A DNA stretch of 64,000 nucleotides from Streptomyces sp. ISL-87 (GTDB taxonomy: Bacteria > Actinomycetota > Actinomycetes > Streptomycetales > Streptomycetaceae): positions 30,795 through 94,794 of the forward strand of contig NZ_JAGGOY010000046.1 in NCBI RefSeq assembly GCF_018614095.1, given 5' to 3'. Made by a program: the position numbers and the translations under genes. Shown piece by piece: positions 24,966 through 34,900 of this stretch. A model generated the notes under the pieces. It saw only the letters and a program-made list of their open reading frames with translations. It made no database searches and was not told the DNA's origin. The first letter of the stretch is position 1, and every line of letters begins with the position of its first letter.

Positions 24966-26125
24966 AGCAGCTTCTCCAACCGGTCGGCCGCGGCGGCGGC
25001 ACCGCCCGCCGCGGCGAAGGAGGCCTGGATCCGCCGGGCGGCCCGGCGGGGGCCGGGGTCGTCCAGCACGGCCGTGAGCGCGTCACGCAGTTCCTCGGCC
25101 CGCGTCCGGCCGAACCGGACCCGGACCCCGGCCCCCGCCTCGACGACCTGCCGGGCCACGATCGGCTGGTCGTCCCGGATCGGGGCGACCACCAGCGGCA
25201 GCCCGTACGCGAGCGCCTCGCAGACGGTGTTGTGGCCGCCGTGGCTGACCACCGCGTCCAGATGCGGCAGCAGCTCCAGCTGCGGCACGCTCTCCTGGAC
25301 CAGCACGTTCCCGGGCACCGGCCCGAGCAGCGAAGAGGGCGCCGCCAGCACCAACTGGACGTCCCCGGAGAGCCGTTCGGCCGCTCCCAGGACCGAGGCG
25401 TAGAACCGGCCCCCGGCCTCCTGGTTGAGGGTGCCCAGGGACACCAGCACCCGGCGTCGCTCCGGGTCCAGCCGGTGCCACGGGAAGCCGGGCCCGGCGG
25501 GGCGGGCCCCGAAGGCCGGTCCGACGAAGGCGTAGTGCGGGGGGAAGTCCTCGGCCGCTCCCACGAGTTCGGGCGTGGAGAAGACGAGCACCAGCCGCTC
25601 GGAGAACCGCGGATCCCAGGCCTCGGCGTCCGCCCCGAAGACGGAGAGGAGCCCGGCGATCTGTCCCGCCACCCACTCCCCGACCTTCGGGAAGTCCGCG
25701 AAGGGCCGGGTGAGCTCGGCGGAGGTACTGGCCGAGGTGGCCCAGGGGATCCCGAGCCTATGCGCGACCACGGGCCCGGCCAGCGCCTGCTGATCGGCGA
25801 CCAGCAGATCCGGTGCGAAGACGCGGACCGCGTCCGTCACGCCCGGGACCATCGCCCGGGCCAGCGGCACCAGCGCCTCCTCCCACAGGAAGCGCAGCGC
25901 CCCCACCCCGCGCAGATCGCGCCAGCGCTCGTGCAGCGCCGCGTACCCGCCGCCGGCCTCCTCGCCGGCCGCCAGGATCCGGGCGTGCGCGGGCAGCAGC
26001 CGGGCCAGCGCTCCGGCCGGACCGGCCCAGGCGACCTCATGGCCCCGGGCGGCGAGTTCGGCCCCGACGGCCGCCGTCGGATTGACGTGCCCCGCCAGCG
26101 GCGGCACCGTGAACAGCACCCTCAT
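24962..26125 (-). CDS. GT1-family glycosyltransferase (MGT-like)
   Basis: The 387-residue enzyme starts MRVLFTVPPLAGHVNPTAAV, the acceptor-side signature of GT1/MGT enzymes that glycosylate macrolides and other small molecules. It contains VLVSLGTLNQE and the donor-binding block SHGGHNTVCEALAYGLPLVV...RDDQP. It probably transfers a nucleotide-activated sugar onto the released polyketide or lipid. The start lies in an ATGA overlap with the hydrolase stop, and the stop overlaps the next start, so it is an integral part of the operon. Confidence 0.92.
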   Translation of the reverse strand: MRVLFTVPPLAGHVNPTAAVGAELAARGHEVAWAGPAGALARLLPAHARILAAGEEAGGGYAALHERWRDLRGVGALRFLWEEALVPLARAMVPGVTDAVRVFAPDLLVADQQALAGPVVAHRLGIPWATSASTSAELTRPFADFPKVGEWVAGQIAGLLSVFGADAEAWDPRFSERLVLVFSTPELVGAAEDFPPHYAFVGPAFGARPAGPGFPWHRLDPERRRVLVSLGTLNQEAGGRFYASVLGAAERLSGDVQLVLAAPSSLLGPVPGNVLVQESVPQLELLPHLDAVVSHGGHNTVCEALAYGLPLVVAPIRDDQPIVARQVVEAGAGVRVRFGRTRAEELRDALTAVLDDPGPRRAARRIQASFAAAGGAAAAADRLEKLL

Positions 26126-26976
26126 CGGACCAGCGCCCCGGCCCGCCGCGCCTGCGCGCCGCGCACGGTGGGTGCACCGCGTGTGGCGGCCGCCGCATCG
26201 AGGTGGGCCAGCACGGAGTCCCGTAGGAACCCGCTGGTCTCCTTCAGTACGTCGTGACCCAGACCGGGCAGGACTTCGAGGGAGGCGCGCGGTGCGTGGC
26301 GGGCCAGTTCCCGGGCACCGGGCACCAGTTCGGAATGCTCGCCGCACACGATCAGCGCCGGGCAGTGCAGCCGGGCGAAGTCGGCCGCGGTGAACGGGCG
26401 GCCGGCCGCGATGTCGTCGATGAGGCTGGTCCGGTTCAGCAGGTCGTCGGCGATCGCGGTGAGGCTGGCGGCCTTGCGCAGCCGCAGGGTGAGCAGCTCG
26501 GCCGGGACCGGGCTGTCCTCCAGGCTGAGCGCGGCGGCCGACAGGGTGTCCACCATGTTCTCCACCCAGGGTCCGCTCAGCGGCGGTTCGAGGAGCGTCA
26601 GCCCGGCGACGAGGTCGGGGCGGGCGAGGGCGGCGTGCAGGGCGAGGGTGCCTCCGTAGCTGTTGCCCACCAGGTGCACGGGGCGGTGTCCGAGGCCCAG
26701 CGCGCCGAGCAGCGCCAGGAGGTCCCGTACGGCGGTACGGCTGTCGTAGCCGGTGGCCGGGCGCTCGGTGCGGCCGTGGCCGCGGAGGTCGTAGAGCACG
26801 GCTTCGTGCCCGGACCGGGCCACGGGCACGGCGAGGGGGCAGTAGAAGGAGGACAGGTTGTCGACGACCAGGCCGTGCAGGAAGACCACGACGGGCCGGT
26901 CGGGACCGGCGGCCCCGGCGGTGGCGGGGAGCCGCTGGACGTGGAAGCGGAGGGAGTTCGCGCTGACGAAGGCCAT
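26122..26976 (-). CDS. Alpha/beta-hydrolase
   Basis: The 284-residue hydrolase has the oxyanion segment VVFLHGLVVDN, nucleophile elbow GNSYGG (Ser106) and a late GLGHDV that supplies the catalytic His; the acid is probably in CGEHSE. In a pathway whose synthase has no thioesterase domain, it is the natural candidate for releasing the acyl chain from the ACP or for ester exchange. It follows the free ACP gene after 7 bases and overlaps the glycosyltransferase gene. No signal peptide is seen, so it is cytoplasmic. Confidence 0.88.
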   Translation of the reverse strand: MAFVSANSLRFHVQRLPATAGAAGPDRPVVVFLHGLVVDNLSSFYCPLAVPVARSGHEAVLYDLRGHGRTERPATGYDSRTAVRDLLALLGALGLGHRPVHLVGNSYGGTLALHAALARPDLVAGLTLLEPPLSGPWVENMVDTLSAAALSLEDSPVPAELLTLRLRKAASLTAIADDLLNRTSLIDDIAAGRPFTAADFARLHCPALIVCGEHSELVPGARELARHAPRASLEVLPGLGHDVLKETSGFLRDSVLAHLDAAAATRGAPTVRGAQARRAGALVR

Positions 26977-26983
26977 GGCGGGC

Positions 26984-27346
26984 TCAGCCGGCCGACGCGT
27001 GCGCGGTGGCGGCCGGGGCCGGCGGAGCCGTTAAGGCTCCCGGGGTCGCAGGGGCCGTCGTGCGGGCCAGGGACTGGTGGGTGATCCGGCCGATGTGCGT
27101 GACGAGTTCGCCCACCGACATGGCGAGGATGGCGTCCATGTCCTTCTCGGCGAGAAAGCCCATCAGGTCCACCTCGGAGCCGTAGCGATGGTGGAGCAAC
27201 TCGGCGAGGGCGACGAACTCGATGCTTTCGAGGGCGAGATCCTCGTTGAAGGTGGTCCGCATCGTGACCTCCTCGGCGACGAGGAACTCGTCGCCGACGA
27301 TCTCCAGGAGCATGCCGGTGATCTCGGCGAGGACGTCAGTGGCCAT
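26984..27346 (-). CDS. Free-standing acyl carrier protein
   Basis: The 120-residue protein has an ACP fold with FNEDLALESIEFVALAELL, where Ser41 takes the phosphopantetheine arm; the usual D-S-L is replaced by E-S-I. A Pro/Ala-rich tail of about 35 residues follows the domain. The start overlaps the end of PKS B by 11 bases, so the ACP should be made in step with the synthase. It may carry the starter, take the finished chain for the hydrolase and glycosyltransferase, or serve as an extra carrier beside the embedded ACP of PKS A. The phosphopantetheinyl transferase at the end of PKS B is the obvious activating enzyme. Confidence 0.9.
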   Translation of the reverse strand: MATDVLAEITGMLLEIVGDEFLVAEEVTMRTTFNEDLALESIEFVALAELLHHRYGSEVDLMGFLAEKDMDAILAMSVGELVTHIGRITHQSLARTTAPATPGALTAPPAPAATAHASAG

Positions 27347-30300
27347 GGCTGGTCTCCGTGAGGTGGAAGGGGGCGGGGGACGGCGCCGCGGGGTGGGAGG
27401 TCCAGGCGACGACGTGGTCATCGGGCAGGAGCGTGCTGCGGACGGCGTACGGGTGCCCGTCGGGGGAGAGCACCCGCAACCCGCCGGAACCGGGATCGTC
27501 GCCGACCCGCCAGTCGCGGGGCCGGCCGCCGAGACCGGTGCCGTGTGCCTTGGCGGCGGCCTCCTTGGCGCACCACAGGGCGGTGAGGGCAGCGGGCAGT
27601 CCGGTGCCGTCGCGGGCGGAGAGGGCCTCGGCGAGGAGCAGTTCACCGGGCCCGAGCGCGATACGGATCAGGGCATCGGGATCGGCGGTGACCGGCTCCA
27701 CGTCGATACCGACGGGCCGGGTGGGATGGGCGACGGCGACGGCGAGCCGGTCCTTGTGGGCGATCGACAGCCGGACGCCGTGGGCGAGCGTGCCCCTGGC
27801 GAGCGGCCGGCCCGAAGGGTCGTTGCCGACCGGGACCTCCACCGGGAACACGGGCCCTGCGCCGCCGTCCCAGAGCAGTTGGCGCAGTGCGTCCTTGGCG
27901 GCGATCCGCCCGAGCAGCCAGGGGCTGCGGGCGCGCGGTGACAGCCGCTCGTACGCCGATCGCTCGGCGGCGCCGAGGTAGCGGCGCATCACCAGCTCCT
28001 GCGAGGCGGGGTCCGTCCACCGGCGGCGGGCCAGGCACCAGCCGGCGGGCTGGGGTTCGCCGATCCCGCACACCTCGGGGGTGAACTTCATCGGCCAGAC
28101 CCGCTCGTCGGCGCCGAAGCGGCGGTACGTCCAGCCGTCGACGCGGGCCCACACCTCGCCGGTGGCCCGGCGCAGCTCGATGTCCCCGCGCACGGTGACA
28201 TCGCGCACCTCGCGGATCCGGGCGGTGGCGGAGACCAGGTCGTGCGGGGCGGGCGGGGGCCCGTAGAACCGGATCCGGTCGACGGTGGCCGGGAACACCA
28301 GCCGGTCCACGGGGAGCCGGAGCTGCATCCAGTGCCCGAAGAGCTGCCCGGCGGCGTCGAGCAGCGCTCCGGGGTCGGGCAGTGCCCGCAGCACCCCCTC
28401 GATGCCGTCGGCGGCGACGGCCCGCACCTCGTGCACGCCGGCGAAACGCGGGCCGTGGAACATCCACCGGTCGCGGTAGAGCGCGTCGGCACTGACGGGG
28501 GCGGGCTGCGGGACGCGCAAGGGCGTCGGGTCGGGGGCGGGCGGCTGCGCGTACGCCTCGCCGAGGAGGACGACGACGCTCGCGTACTCGCCGAGGCGGA
28601 CACGCACCCGGCCGGGGCCGTCGACGCGGCTGCCGACCTCGACATCGACGGCGGGCTCGACGGCCAGCCAGCGCAGGGCGCGCGCGTCCTCGTACCCGAT
28701 GACGGCTGCCCCCGGCCCGGCGTGGCGCAGGGCGACACCGGCGGCCAGCTCCAGCATCGTCGTCATGGGCACGACCGGGAACCAGTCGGAGTCCTCCGGC
28801 CATCCGTCGGGCTGGAGGTACACACAGTGATCGCGTACGTAGGGCAGCGCGGCGAGCGACAGCCGCAGCCGGTGCGCCCCCGGGGCGACGGGCCCGGAAC
28901 CGCCGGGCGCCCCGGCCTCTCCCGTGCCCGAGGGGCGCGGCCCCGGCTCCGGCGGGCGCACGGCCTGCCAGGCCTCGGCGACGCTCCGCGCGGCCGAGCG
29001 GGCGTCGTCGAGCACGGCGTCCAGGGCGGACAGCAACACTGGCCTGCCGGAGGCCGGTTCGGGCGGGGAGACCGGTCTGGGCGGGGAGGCCGGTCCGGGC
29101 AGGGAGACCGGCTCGTGCGGGGTCGCGGTCGTGGCGCCGGGCGGCGCCTCCGGCAGGAGGCCGCGCAGGGCTGTGCGGGCTGCTTCGCCGAGGCGGACCA
29201 GGGGGGAGTCGAGATTCAGCGGTACGGGCGCCCGTCCCCGGGCGGCGGGGGTGTGGCCGGCGTCGGCGGCTGGGCGGCCGACGGGGGACAGGCGGTCCCA
29301 GCGGGGAGTGTGGCCCTCGGACCACAGGGCGGCGCAGGTGCGGTGCAGGGCGGCCAGGCCGGCGAGGCGGGGAGAGGACGCCGACACCGAGAGGTGGGGC
29401 CGGTCGCGGAGGGTGTCCTCGACGAACCCCGGCAGGCTGCCCGGCCCGAGGGTGACGAACGTACGCACGCCCGCCTCCTCGTACAGGCGCAGCGTCAACT
29501 CGCGGAAGCGGACCGGTTCCAGGAGATGGCGGACCACCAGCTCCCGCACCTCCCCGGGGGAGGCCGGGAACGGGAACACCGTCGTCGCCGACCACACCGG
29601 CAGGAACCCGGCCCGCAACGGCAGCCGCGCGAACGCCGCGCGTACCTGCCCGAGGTACGGCTCCCACATCGGCGTGTGGAACCCCGAGCGGAACGGCAGT
29701 TCCTGGCCCAGCACCCCGTCCGACCGGAGGCGCTCCAGGGCGTGCGCGACCCCGGCCGGATCACCGCAAACCACCGACTGGTGCGGGCAGTTGTCGTGGC
29801 TGACCACCACCCCGTCCAGGCCGTGCAGCGCGGCCTCGGCCCGCCGCGCCCCGCAGCCCAGCGCCGCGTACACGAGGTCCGGGACTTTGAGGGAGCCCGG
29901 CCGCAGCGAGGCCAGGAAGGTGTCGGCGGCTTCCTGCGGGTACATTCCGGCGGCCACCATCGCCGCCCACTCGCCCAGGCTGTGACCGGCGAACACCTCG
30001 GCCTCGATGCCCAGTTCCGGCAGGACCCGCGCGAAGAAGCGGCCCGTCGCGATCGCGTCCAGCGCCCGTTCCACCAGCTCCGAGCCCCGGCTGAGCCGAG
30101 GCCGCTCCAGCCCCAGCCGGTCGGCCACATCGTCCACGACCGGCGCGAACTCCGGCTCCAGGCCCGGGAAGAGGAACGCGGTGCGCCCGCCCAGCGGTTC
30201 GGGGGTGAACCACACGTCACCGCGCCCCCGCCAGGCCCGGCCGCGCGCCACCGCCTTCGCCGCGAGCGCGAGCCGCTGCGGCGTCGGCCCGACCACCGCC

Positions 30301-31940
30301 AGCCGGCACGGCCCGTCGCCCGTGGACGCCGAGCCGGCGGCGAGCAGGGCCGTCAACTCCGCCGGACTGTCCGCCCCGAGCAGGAGTACGTCGTCCCGCG
30401 CGCCCGCCCCCGCCACCGGCCGGGCCGATGCGCCCAGGGGCAGGAAGCGGCGTACCGCAGGGGCGTGGGCGGCGGCGCCCGGCGCCTCCTCCAGCACCGC
30501 GTGCGCGTTGATGCCGCCGAAGCCGAACGCGTTGACCCCCGCCCGGCGCGGCTCCGGTCCGCGCTCCCACGGCTCCGCGGCCGTCACCGGGCGCATCCGG
30601 GTCCGGGCGAGGTCCGGGTGCGGCTCCTCCAGGTGCAGGGTCGGCGGCCGCACCCCCTCGTACACGGCGAGCGCCGCCTTGATCAGCCCGGCCATGCCGG
30701 AGGCCTGCATGGTGTGCCCGAGCATGGATTTCACCGAGCCGAAGCCGATGCCGTTGCCCTTGCCCTCGCCTTTGGGCTTGCCCTTGCCGGGCTCGGGAGG
30801 GCCGAACACCTGGGCCAGCGTGTCCAGTTCGGCCGCGTCGCCCACCGGGGTTCCCGTGCCGTGCGCCTCCAGCAGTCCCAGGGATCCGGGTGAGCGCGGA
30901 TCCAGCCCGGCCTCCTGCCAGGCCCGCTCCAGTGCCCGTACCTGACCCGCGACCAGGGGGCTCATCAGGCTCGCCGCCCGGCCGTCGCCGGCCACACCTG
31001 TGCCCCGGATCACGGCGTAGATCCGGTCGCCGTTCCGTTCCGCGTCCGCCAGCCGCTTCAGCAGCACCACGCCGGTGCCCTCGGACAGCAGGGTCCCGTC
31101 GGCCCGCCGGTCGAAGGGCCGGATCCGCTCGCTCGGGCTCAGTGCCCGCAGTTGCGTGAACACGCTCCACAGCGTGGCGATATGGCAGTGGTGCACGGCG
31201 CCCGCGACCACCGCGTCGCACCGCCCTCCCGCCAGCAGCCCCACCGCCTGGTCCACGGCCAGCAGCGACGAGGCGCAGGCCGCGTCCAGGGTGTAGGCGG
31301 GGCCGCGGAAGTCCAGCCGGTTCGCCGTCCGGGCGGCGGTGAAGCTGGGCACCAGCCCGATCGAGGCATCGGGCCGCTCCGGGCCCAGCGCGTCCTGGAA
31401 GGCGGTACGCACCGCCGCGATCCGCCACTCGTCCAACTCGGGCGCGAGCTCGCGCAGGGTCTGCGCCAACTGGTGTGCCGTACGGACCCGTTGGTCCAGG
31501 CGGGCGGTGGCCGTACCCATGAACCCGCCGCGGCCCAGCACCACCCCGATCCGGGAGCGGTCGGCCGGCAGCCGGTCCTCGCCGCCCGCGTCGGCGATCG
31601 CCTCGGCCGTCGCGTGCAGGGCCAGCATCTGGTCCGGCTCGGCCCCCTCCACGGCGGCCGGCATGATCCCGAAGCGGGTCGGGTCGAAGGCGGCCAGGCC
31701 GTCGACGAACCCGCCGCGCCGGCAGTAGAACCGGTCGCCGCTCACCGGTCCGGCGGCGCCGCCGGGGTCGTAGTACACCTCCGGATCCCAGCGCCCGGGC
31801 GGGACGTCGCCTATGCAGTCCGTCCCGGCGAGCAGATTGCGGCGGTACGCGGCCAGGTCAGCCGCGCCGGGGAACACCGCGCCCATCCCGACGATCGCCG
31901 CGTCGGTGGGCCGGGGGCCGCGCCGCTGCCGCTCACTCAT
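27336..31940 (-). CDS. PKS B: KS-AT-DH-phosphopantetheinyl transferase, PUFA-synthase-like
   Basis: The protein has 1534 residues. The KS (about 10-480) has the full triad: Cys222 in DAACASS, His360 in EAHGTGTPVGD and His409 in KSMLGHTM. A PfaB-like AT (about 580-880) reads FLFPGLE instead of FLFPGQG and keeps GHSLGEW and a late catalytic His (SGFHTP). A double-hotdog dehydratase (about 1020-1300) shows RDHCVYLQP and LLDAAGQLFGHW. The C-terminus is a Sfp-type phosphopantetheinyl transferase with GIDVEPV and WCAKEAAAKAHG. The protein thus joins functions spread over PfaB, PfaC and PfaE in marine PUFA systems. The ATG at 31940 has GGAGGG 8 nt upstream and overlaps the PKS A stop; the GTG at 31949 lies too close to that site. 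Confidence 0.92.
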   Translation of the reverse strand: MSERQRRGPRPTDAAIVGMGAVFPGAADLAAYRRNLLAGTDCIGDVPPGRWDPEVYYDPGGAAGPVSGDRFYCRRGGFVDGLAAFDPTRFGIMPAAVEGAEPDQMLALHATAEAIADAGGEDRLPADRSRIGVVLGRGGFMGTATARLDQRVRTAHQLAQTLRELAPELDEWRIAAVRTAFQDALGPERPDASIGLVPSFTAARTANRLDFRGPAYTLDAACASSLLAVDQAVGLLAGGRCDAVVAGAVHHCHIATLWSVFTQLRALSPSERIRPFDRRADGTLLSEGTGVVLLKRLADAERNGDRIYAVIRGTGVAGDGRAASLMSPLVAGQVRALERAWQEAGLDPRSPGSLGLLEAHGTGTPVGDAAELDTLAQVFGPPEPGKGKPKGEGKGNGIGFGSVKSMLGHTMQASGMAGLIKAALAVYEGVRPPTLHLEEPHPDLARTRMRPVTAAEPWERGPEPRRAGVNAFGFGGINAHAVLEEAPGAAAHAPAVRRFLPLGASARPVAGAGARDDVLLLGADSPAELTALLAAGSASTGDGPCRLAVVGPTPQRLALAAKAVARGRAWRGRGDVWFTPEPLGGRTAFLFPGLEPEFAPVVDDVADRLGLERPRLSRGSELVERALDAIATGRFFARVLPELGIEAEVFAGHSLGEWAAMVAAGMYPQEAADTFLASLRPGSLKVPDLVYAALGCGARRAEAALHGLDGVVVSHDNCPHQSVVCGDPAGVAHALERLRSDGVLGQELPFRSGFHTPMWEPYLGQVRAAFARLPLRAGFLPVWSATTVFPFPASPGEVRELVVRHLLEPVRFRELTLRLYEEAGVRTFVTLGPGSLPGFVEDTLRDRPHLSVSASSPRLAGLAALHRTCAALWSEGHTPRWDRLSPVGRPAADAGHTPAARGRAPVPLNLDSPLVRLGEAARTALRGLLPEAPPGATTATPHEPVSLPGPASPPRPVSPPEPASGRPVLLSALDAVLDDARSAARSVAEAWQAVRPPEPGPRPSGTGEAGAPGGSGPVAPGAHRLRLSLAALPYVRDHCVYLQPDGWPEDSDWFPVVPMTTMLELAAGVALRHAGPGAAVIGYEDARALRWLAVEPAVDVEVGSRVDGPGRVRVRLGEYASVVVLLGEAYAQPPAPDPTPLRVPQPAPVSADALYRDRWMFHGPRFAGVHEVRAVAADGIEGVLRALPDPGALLDAAGQLFGHWMQLRLPVDRLVFPATVDRIRFYGPPPAPHDLVSATARIREVRDVTVRGDIELRRATGEVWARVDGWTYRRFGADERVWPMKFTPEVCGIGEPQPAGWCLARRRWTDPASQELVMRRYLGAAERSAYERLSPRARSPWLLGRIAAKDALRQLLWDGGAGPVFPVEVPVGNDPSGRPLARGTLAHGVRLSIAHKDRLAVAVAHPTRPVGIDVEPVTADPDALIRIALGPGELLLAEALSARDGTGLPAALTALWCAKEAAAKAHGTGLGGRPRDWRVGDDPGSGGLRVLSPDGHPYAVRSTLLPDDHVVAWTSHPAAPSPAPFHLTETSHGH

Positions 31941-34900
31941 CGCCGTCACCCTCCTCGCCCTCTTCGCGTTCTTCGCCCTTTTGGCCCTCTTCCGCCATCA
32001 GGACCACCTGTACGTCGGTCCCGTGCGCGAGTTCCGCGAGGAACGCGGCGGCGCCGGCCTCGGGGGTGATGAGCGGGATGCCTCGCCTGGCGTACTCCCG
32101 CTCCAGCTCGGGGGTCACCATCCCGCCCGCCTCCGCCGCCCAGGGGCCCCAGTCGACGGACAGCACCCGGCCGGGGAAGGAGTCCGCCCAGGTGTGGGCG
32201 AGCCCGTCGAGGGCGTCGTTGGCGGCGGCGTAGTCGGTCTGGCCCCGGTTGCCGTACACCCCGGCGACACTGCCGAACAGGGCCAGGAAGGACGGTGCGG
32301 GTGTGCCGCCGTGCTCGGCGGCCGCGGCCGCGAGGTGGCGGGCGCCGGCCACCTTCGTGGTGAACACCTCGGTGAAGACGGCCGGCTCCTTGTCGCGGAG
32401 CAGCCCGTCGCGCAGGGTCCCGGCGCCGTGCACGATGCCGTCGAGCCGGCCGTGCCGGGCCCGTACCTCGGCCACGACGGCCCGTACGGTGTGCTCGTCG
32501 GTGACGTCGGCGCGGTGGTAGCGGACGGAGGCGGCGGCGCCGGGGCCGGGGCCGGCGAGGGTGGCCAGGGTGGTCCGTACCTCACGCTCGGCGAGCAGCC
32601 GGGAGGCCGCGGCCTCGATCTCGGCGGGGGTGCGCAGGCCTGCGGCGATCAGGGCGGCGCGCAGCGCGACGCGATCGGTGGCGTGGGCGAACTCGTCCGC
32701 CTGGGGGTCCGGTTCGGGGGTACGGCCGATCAGCTCGATGTGGCATCCGGTGGCGCGGGCCAGCGCGAGGGCGATCCGGGCGGTGATCCCGCGGGCGCCG
32801 CCGGTGAGGAGGACCACGGAGCCGGGGCCGAGGGGTGGCGCCGGTTCCGTGGGGGAGCTGAGGGGTGCCGGCACCGGGCGCCGGGTGACCCGTATCCCCT
32901 CGGCGGTGTAGCCGACGGAGGCGAGCCCGTCGGCCGCGTCACCGCCGCTCAGCTCGGCGAGCAGCCGGTCCGCGGCCTGCTGGGGGTCCTCCTTGGGGTC
33001 GATGTCCACGGCGCGGACGAGGGTGCCGGGGAACTCCAGAGCGGCGCTGCGGGCGAAACCGTGCAGGCCGGTGCCGGCGGGGGCGGAGGCGTGGAGGCCG
33101 GTGCCGCCGGGGGCGGAGGCGAGAATCAGCCGGCGGACTCCGCCGGTCAGGGCGCGCTTGAGCCCCGGGAAGGCGGCGGGCAGCACGGGCTCCTGCCCGG
33201 CCCGGAGCGCGGACAGGTCCACGATGCCGTCGAGCCCGCCCTCTGCCTCGGCGAGTTGCCGCACCTCGGCCCCCTGCACCTGCAATGCCTTGCGGAGCGC
33301 GAGCGCCACCCCCTGCCCGTCCCCGACGACCCCGATCCGCGCGCCGCGCAGCCACCGCTCCGTATCCCCGGCGGCGACGCCCACCTCCACGGACTCCACC
33401 CGCAGCCGGGCCACCCTGACGGTCGCCGCGGCGCTGGCTACCGCCGGGAGCGACGCGACCCCACCTGCCGGCTTGGGCCCTGCCGGGCCGGAGGCCCCGC
33501 GTCCCGATGGGCCGGACCATGCGGCCCTGGGTTCCGCTGGGCCGGACTGTGCGGTCCTGGGTTCCGCTGGGCCGGACTGTGCGGTCCTGGGTTCCGCCGG
33601 GCCGGACTGTGCAGTCCTGGGTTCCGCTGGGCCGGACCATGCGGGCCCAACCCCCACCGATCCGGCCCCCACCGATCCGGCCCCCGCGGGCCCGGACGAC
33701 ACGGGCCCGGACGACACGGGTCCGGACGGCGCGGATCCGGCCCACACGGCCACCGGTCCCGGTCCGCCGGGGTGCGTTGCCGGGCGGGTGGCGGCCTGCA
33801 TTGCCGGATCGCCCGCCGGGGCTGCAAGGCCGGCGGGAGCACCCGGGTCCTGGCTCGGGCCGGCGGTGTGGTCCGTGACCCAGGCGACGATGCCGCGCAG
33901 GGTCTTGATGCGGGACAGCTCCTCAACCGCGGACTCGGCGGAGCCGCCGGGCCCCTGCGGGAGGCCGACCCGGTCGGCGAGCGCACCGATGATCTCGACC
34001 CGCTTGATGGAGTCGATGGACAGGTCCGCCTCCAGATCCAGCTCAGGATCGAGCATGTCGAGCGGATACCCGGTCCGGGTGTGGACGATCTCCAGGACCA
34101 CATCCATCACCTCCTCCGGCGACTTGGCGGACCCGGCGGACCCGGCGGACCCGGCCGTGCCAGGCATCCCGGATGCGGGCGGCTGGGCCGCCCCGCCCGG
34201 GGTCCAGCCATTGGCCCCGGCCTGGGGCCAGGTGTTGTCGGGCAGTGGGGTCGTCCCGGCCCAGGCCTGGGCCGCCGCCTGGGTTGTGCCCGTCCAGCCG
34301 TTGGCTTCGGTCTGCGGCCACGCGCTGGTGGGCGGTGGGGCTGCTGCGGACCAGGGTTGGGGTGCCGCTGGGGTTGTGCCCAAGTAGCCCAGCAGGACCG
34401 CTCGTTGTGCCTCCACCAGTTCCCTGGAGCCCCGGAGGTACTCCAGGACTGCCTGCTCGCGGCGGTCAGCCGCCGGGGCCGGGGTCGGTTCCAGGGGCGG
34501 GGTCGCCGTCGGGGGGATGTGGTGGGAGGGCTGGGGGCCGGCTGAGGGCGGGGTGCCGTTCGCGGTGCGGGCTGGGTGGGCGGCCGGCCGGGTCCGGGGG
34601 TCGGGCTCTCGGGGTGTCGTCGGGGGGATGTGGTGGGCGGGCTGGAGGGCGCCTGGGGCCGGGGTGCCGTTCGGGGTGGTGGTTGGGTGGGCGGCCGGCC
34701 GGGCCCGGTGGTCGGGTTCTCGGGGTGTCGTCGGGGGGATGCGGTGGGCGGGGCGGAGGCCGCCGGGGACCGGGGTGCCGTCCGCGGTGCGGACCAGGTG
34801 GCCGTCCACCAGCCAGCCGGGGCGGCGTGGGGCGCGTTCCGGGAGGCGGGTGGTGCGGCCGCGGAACAGGGGGTCCGGGGTGATGGGGACGCCCGCCGCC

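Noticed and set aside
27336..31940. PKS B ketosynthase as an inactive chain-length factor
   Set aside because: The catalytic Cys and both His residues are present.
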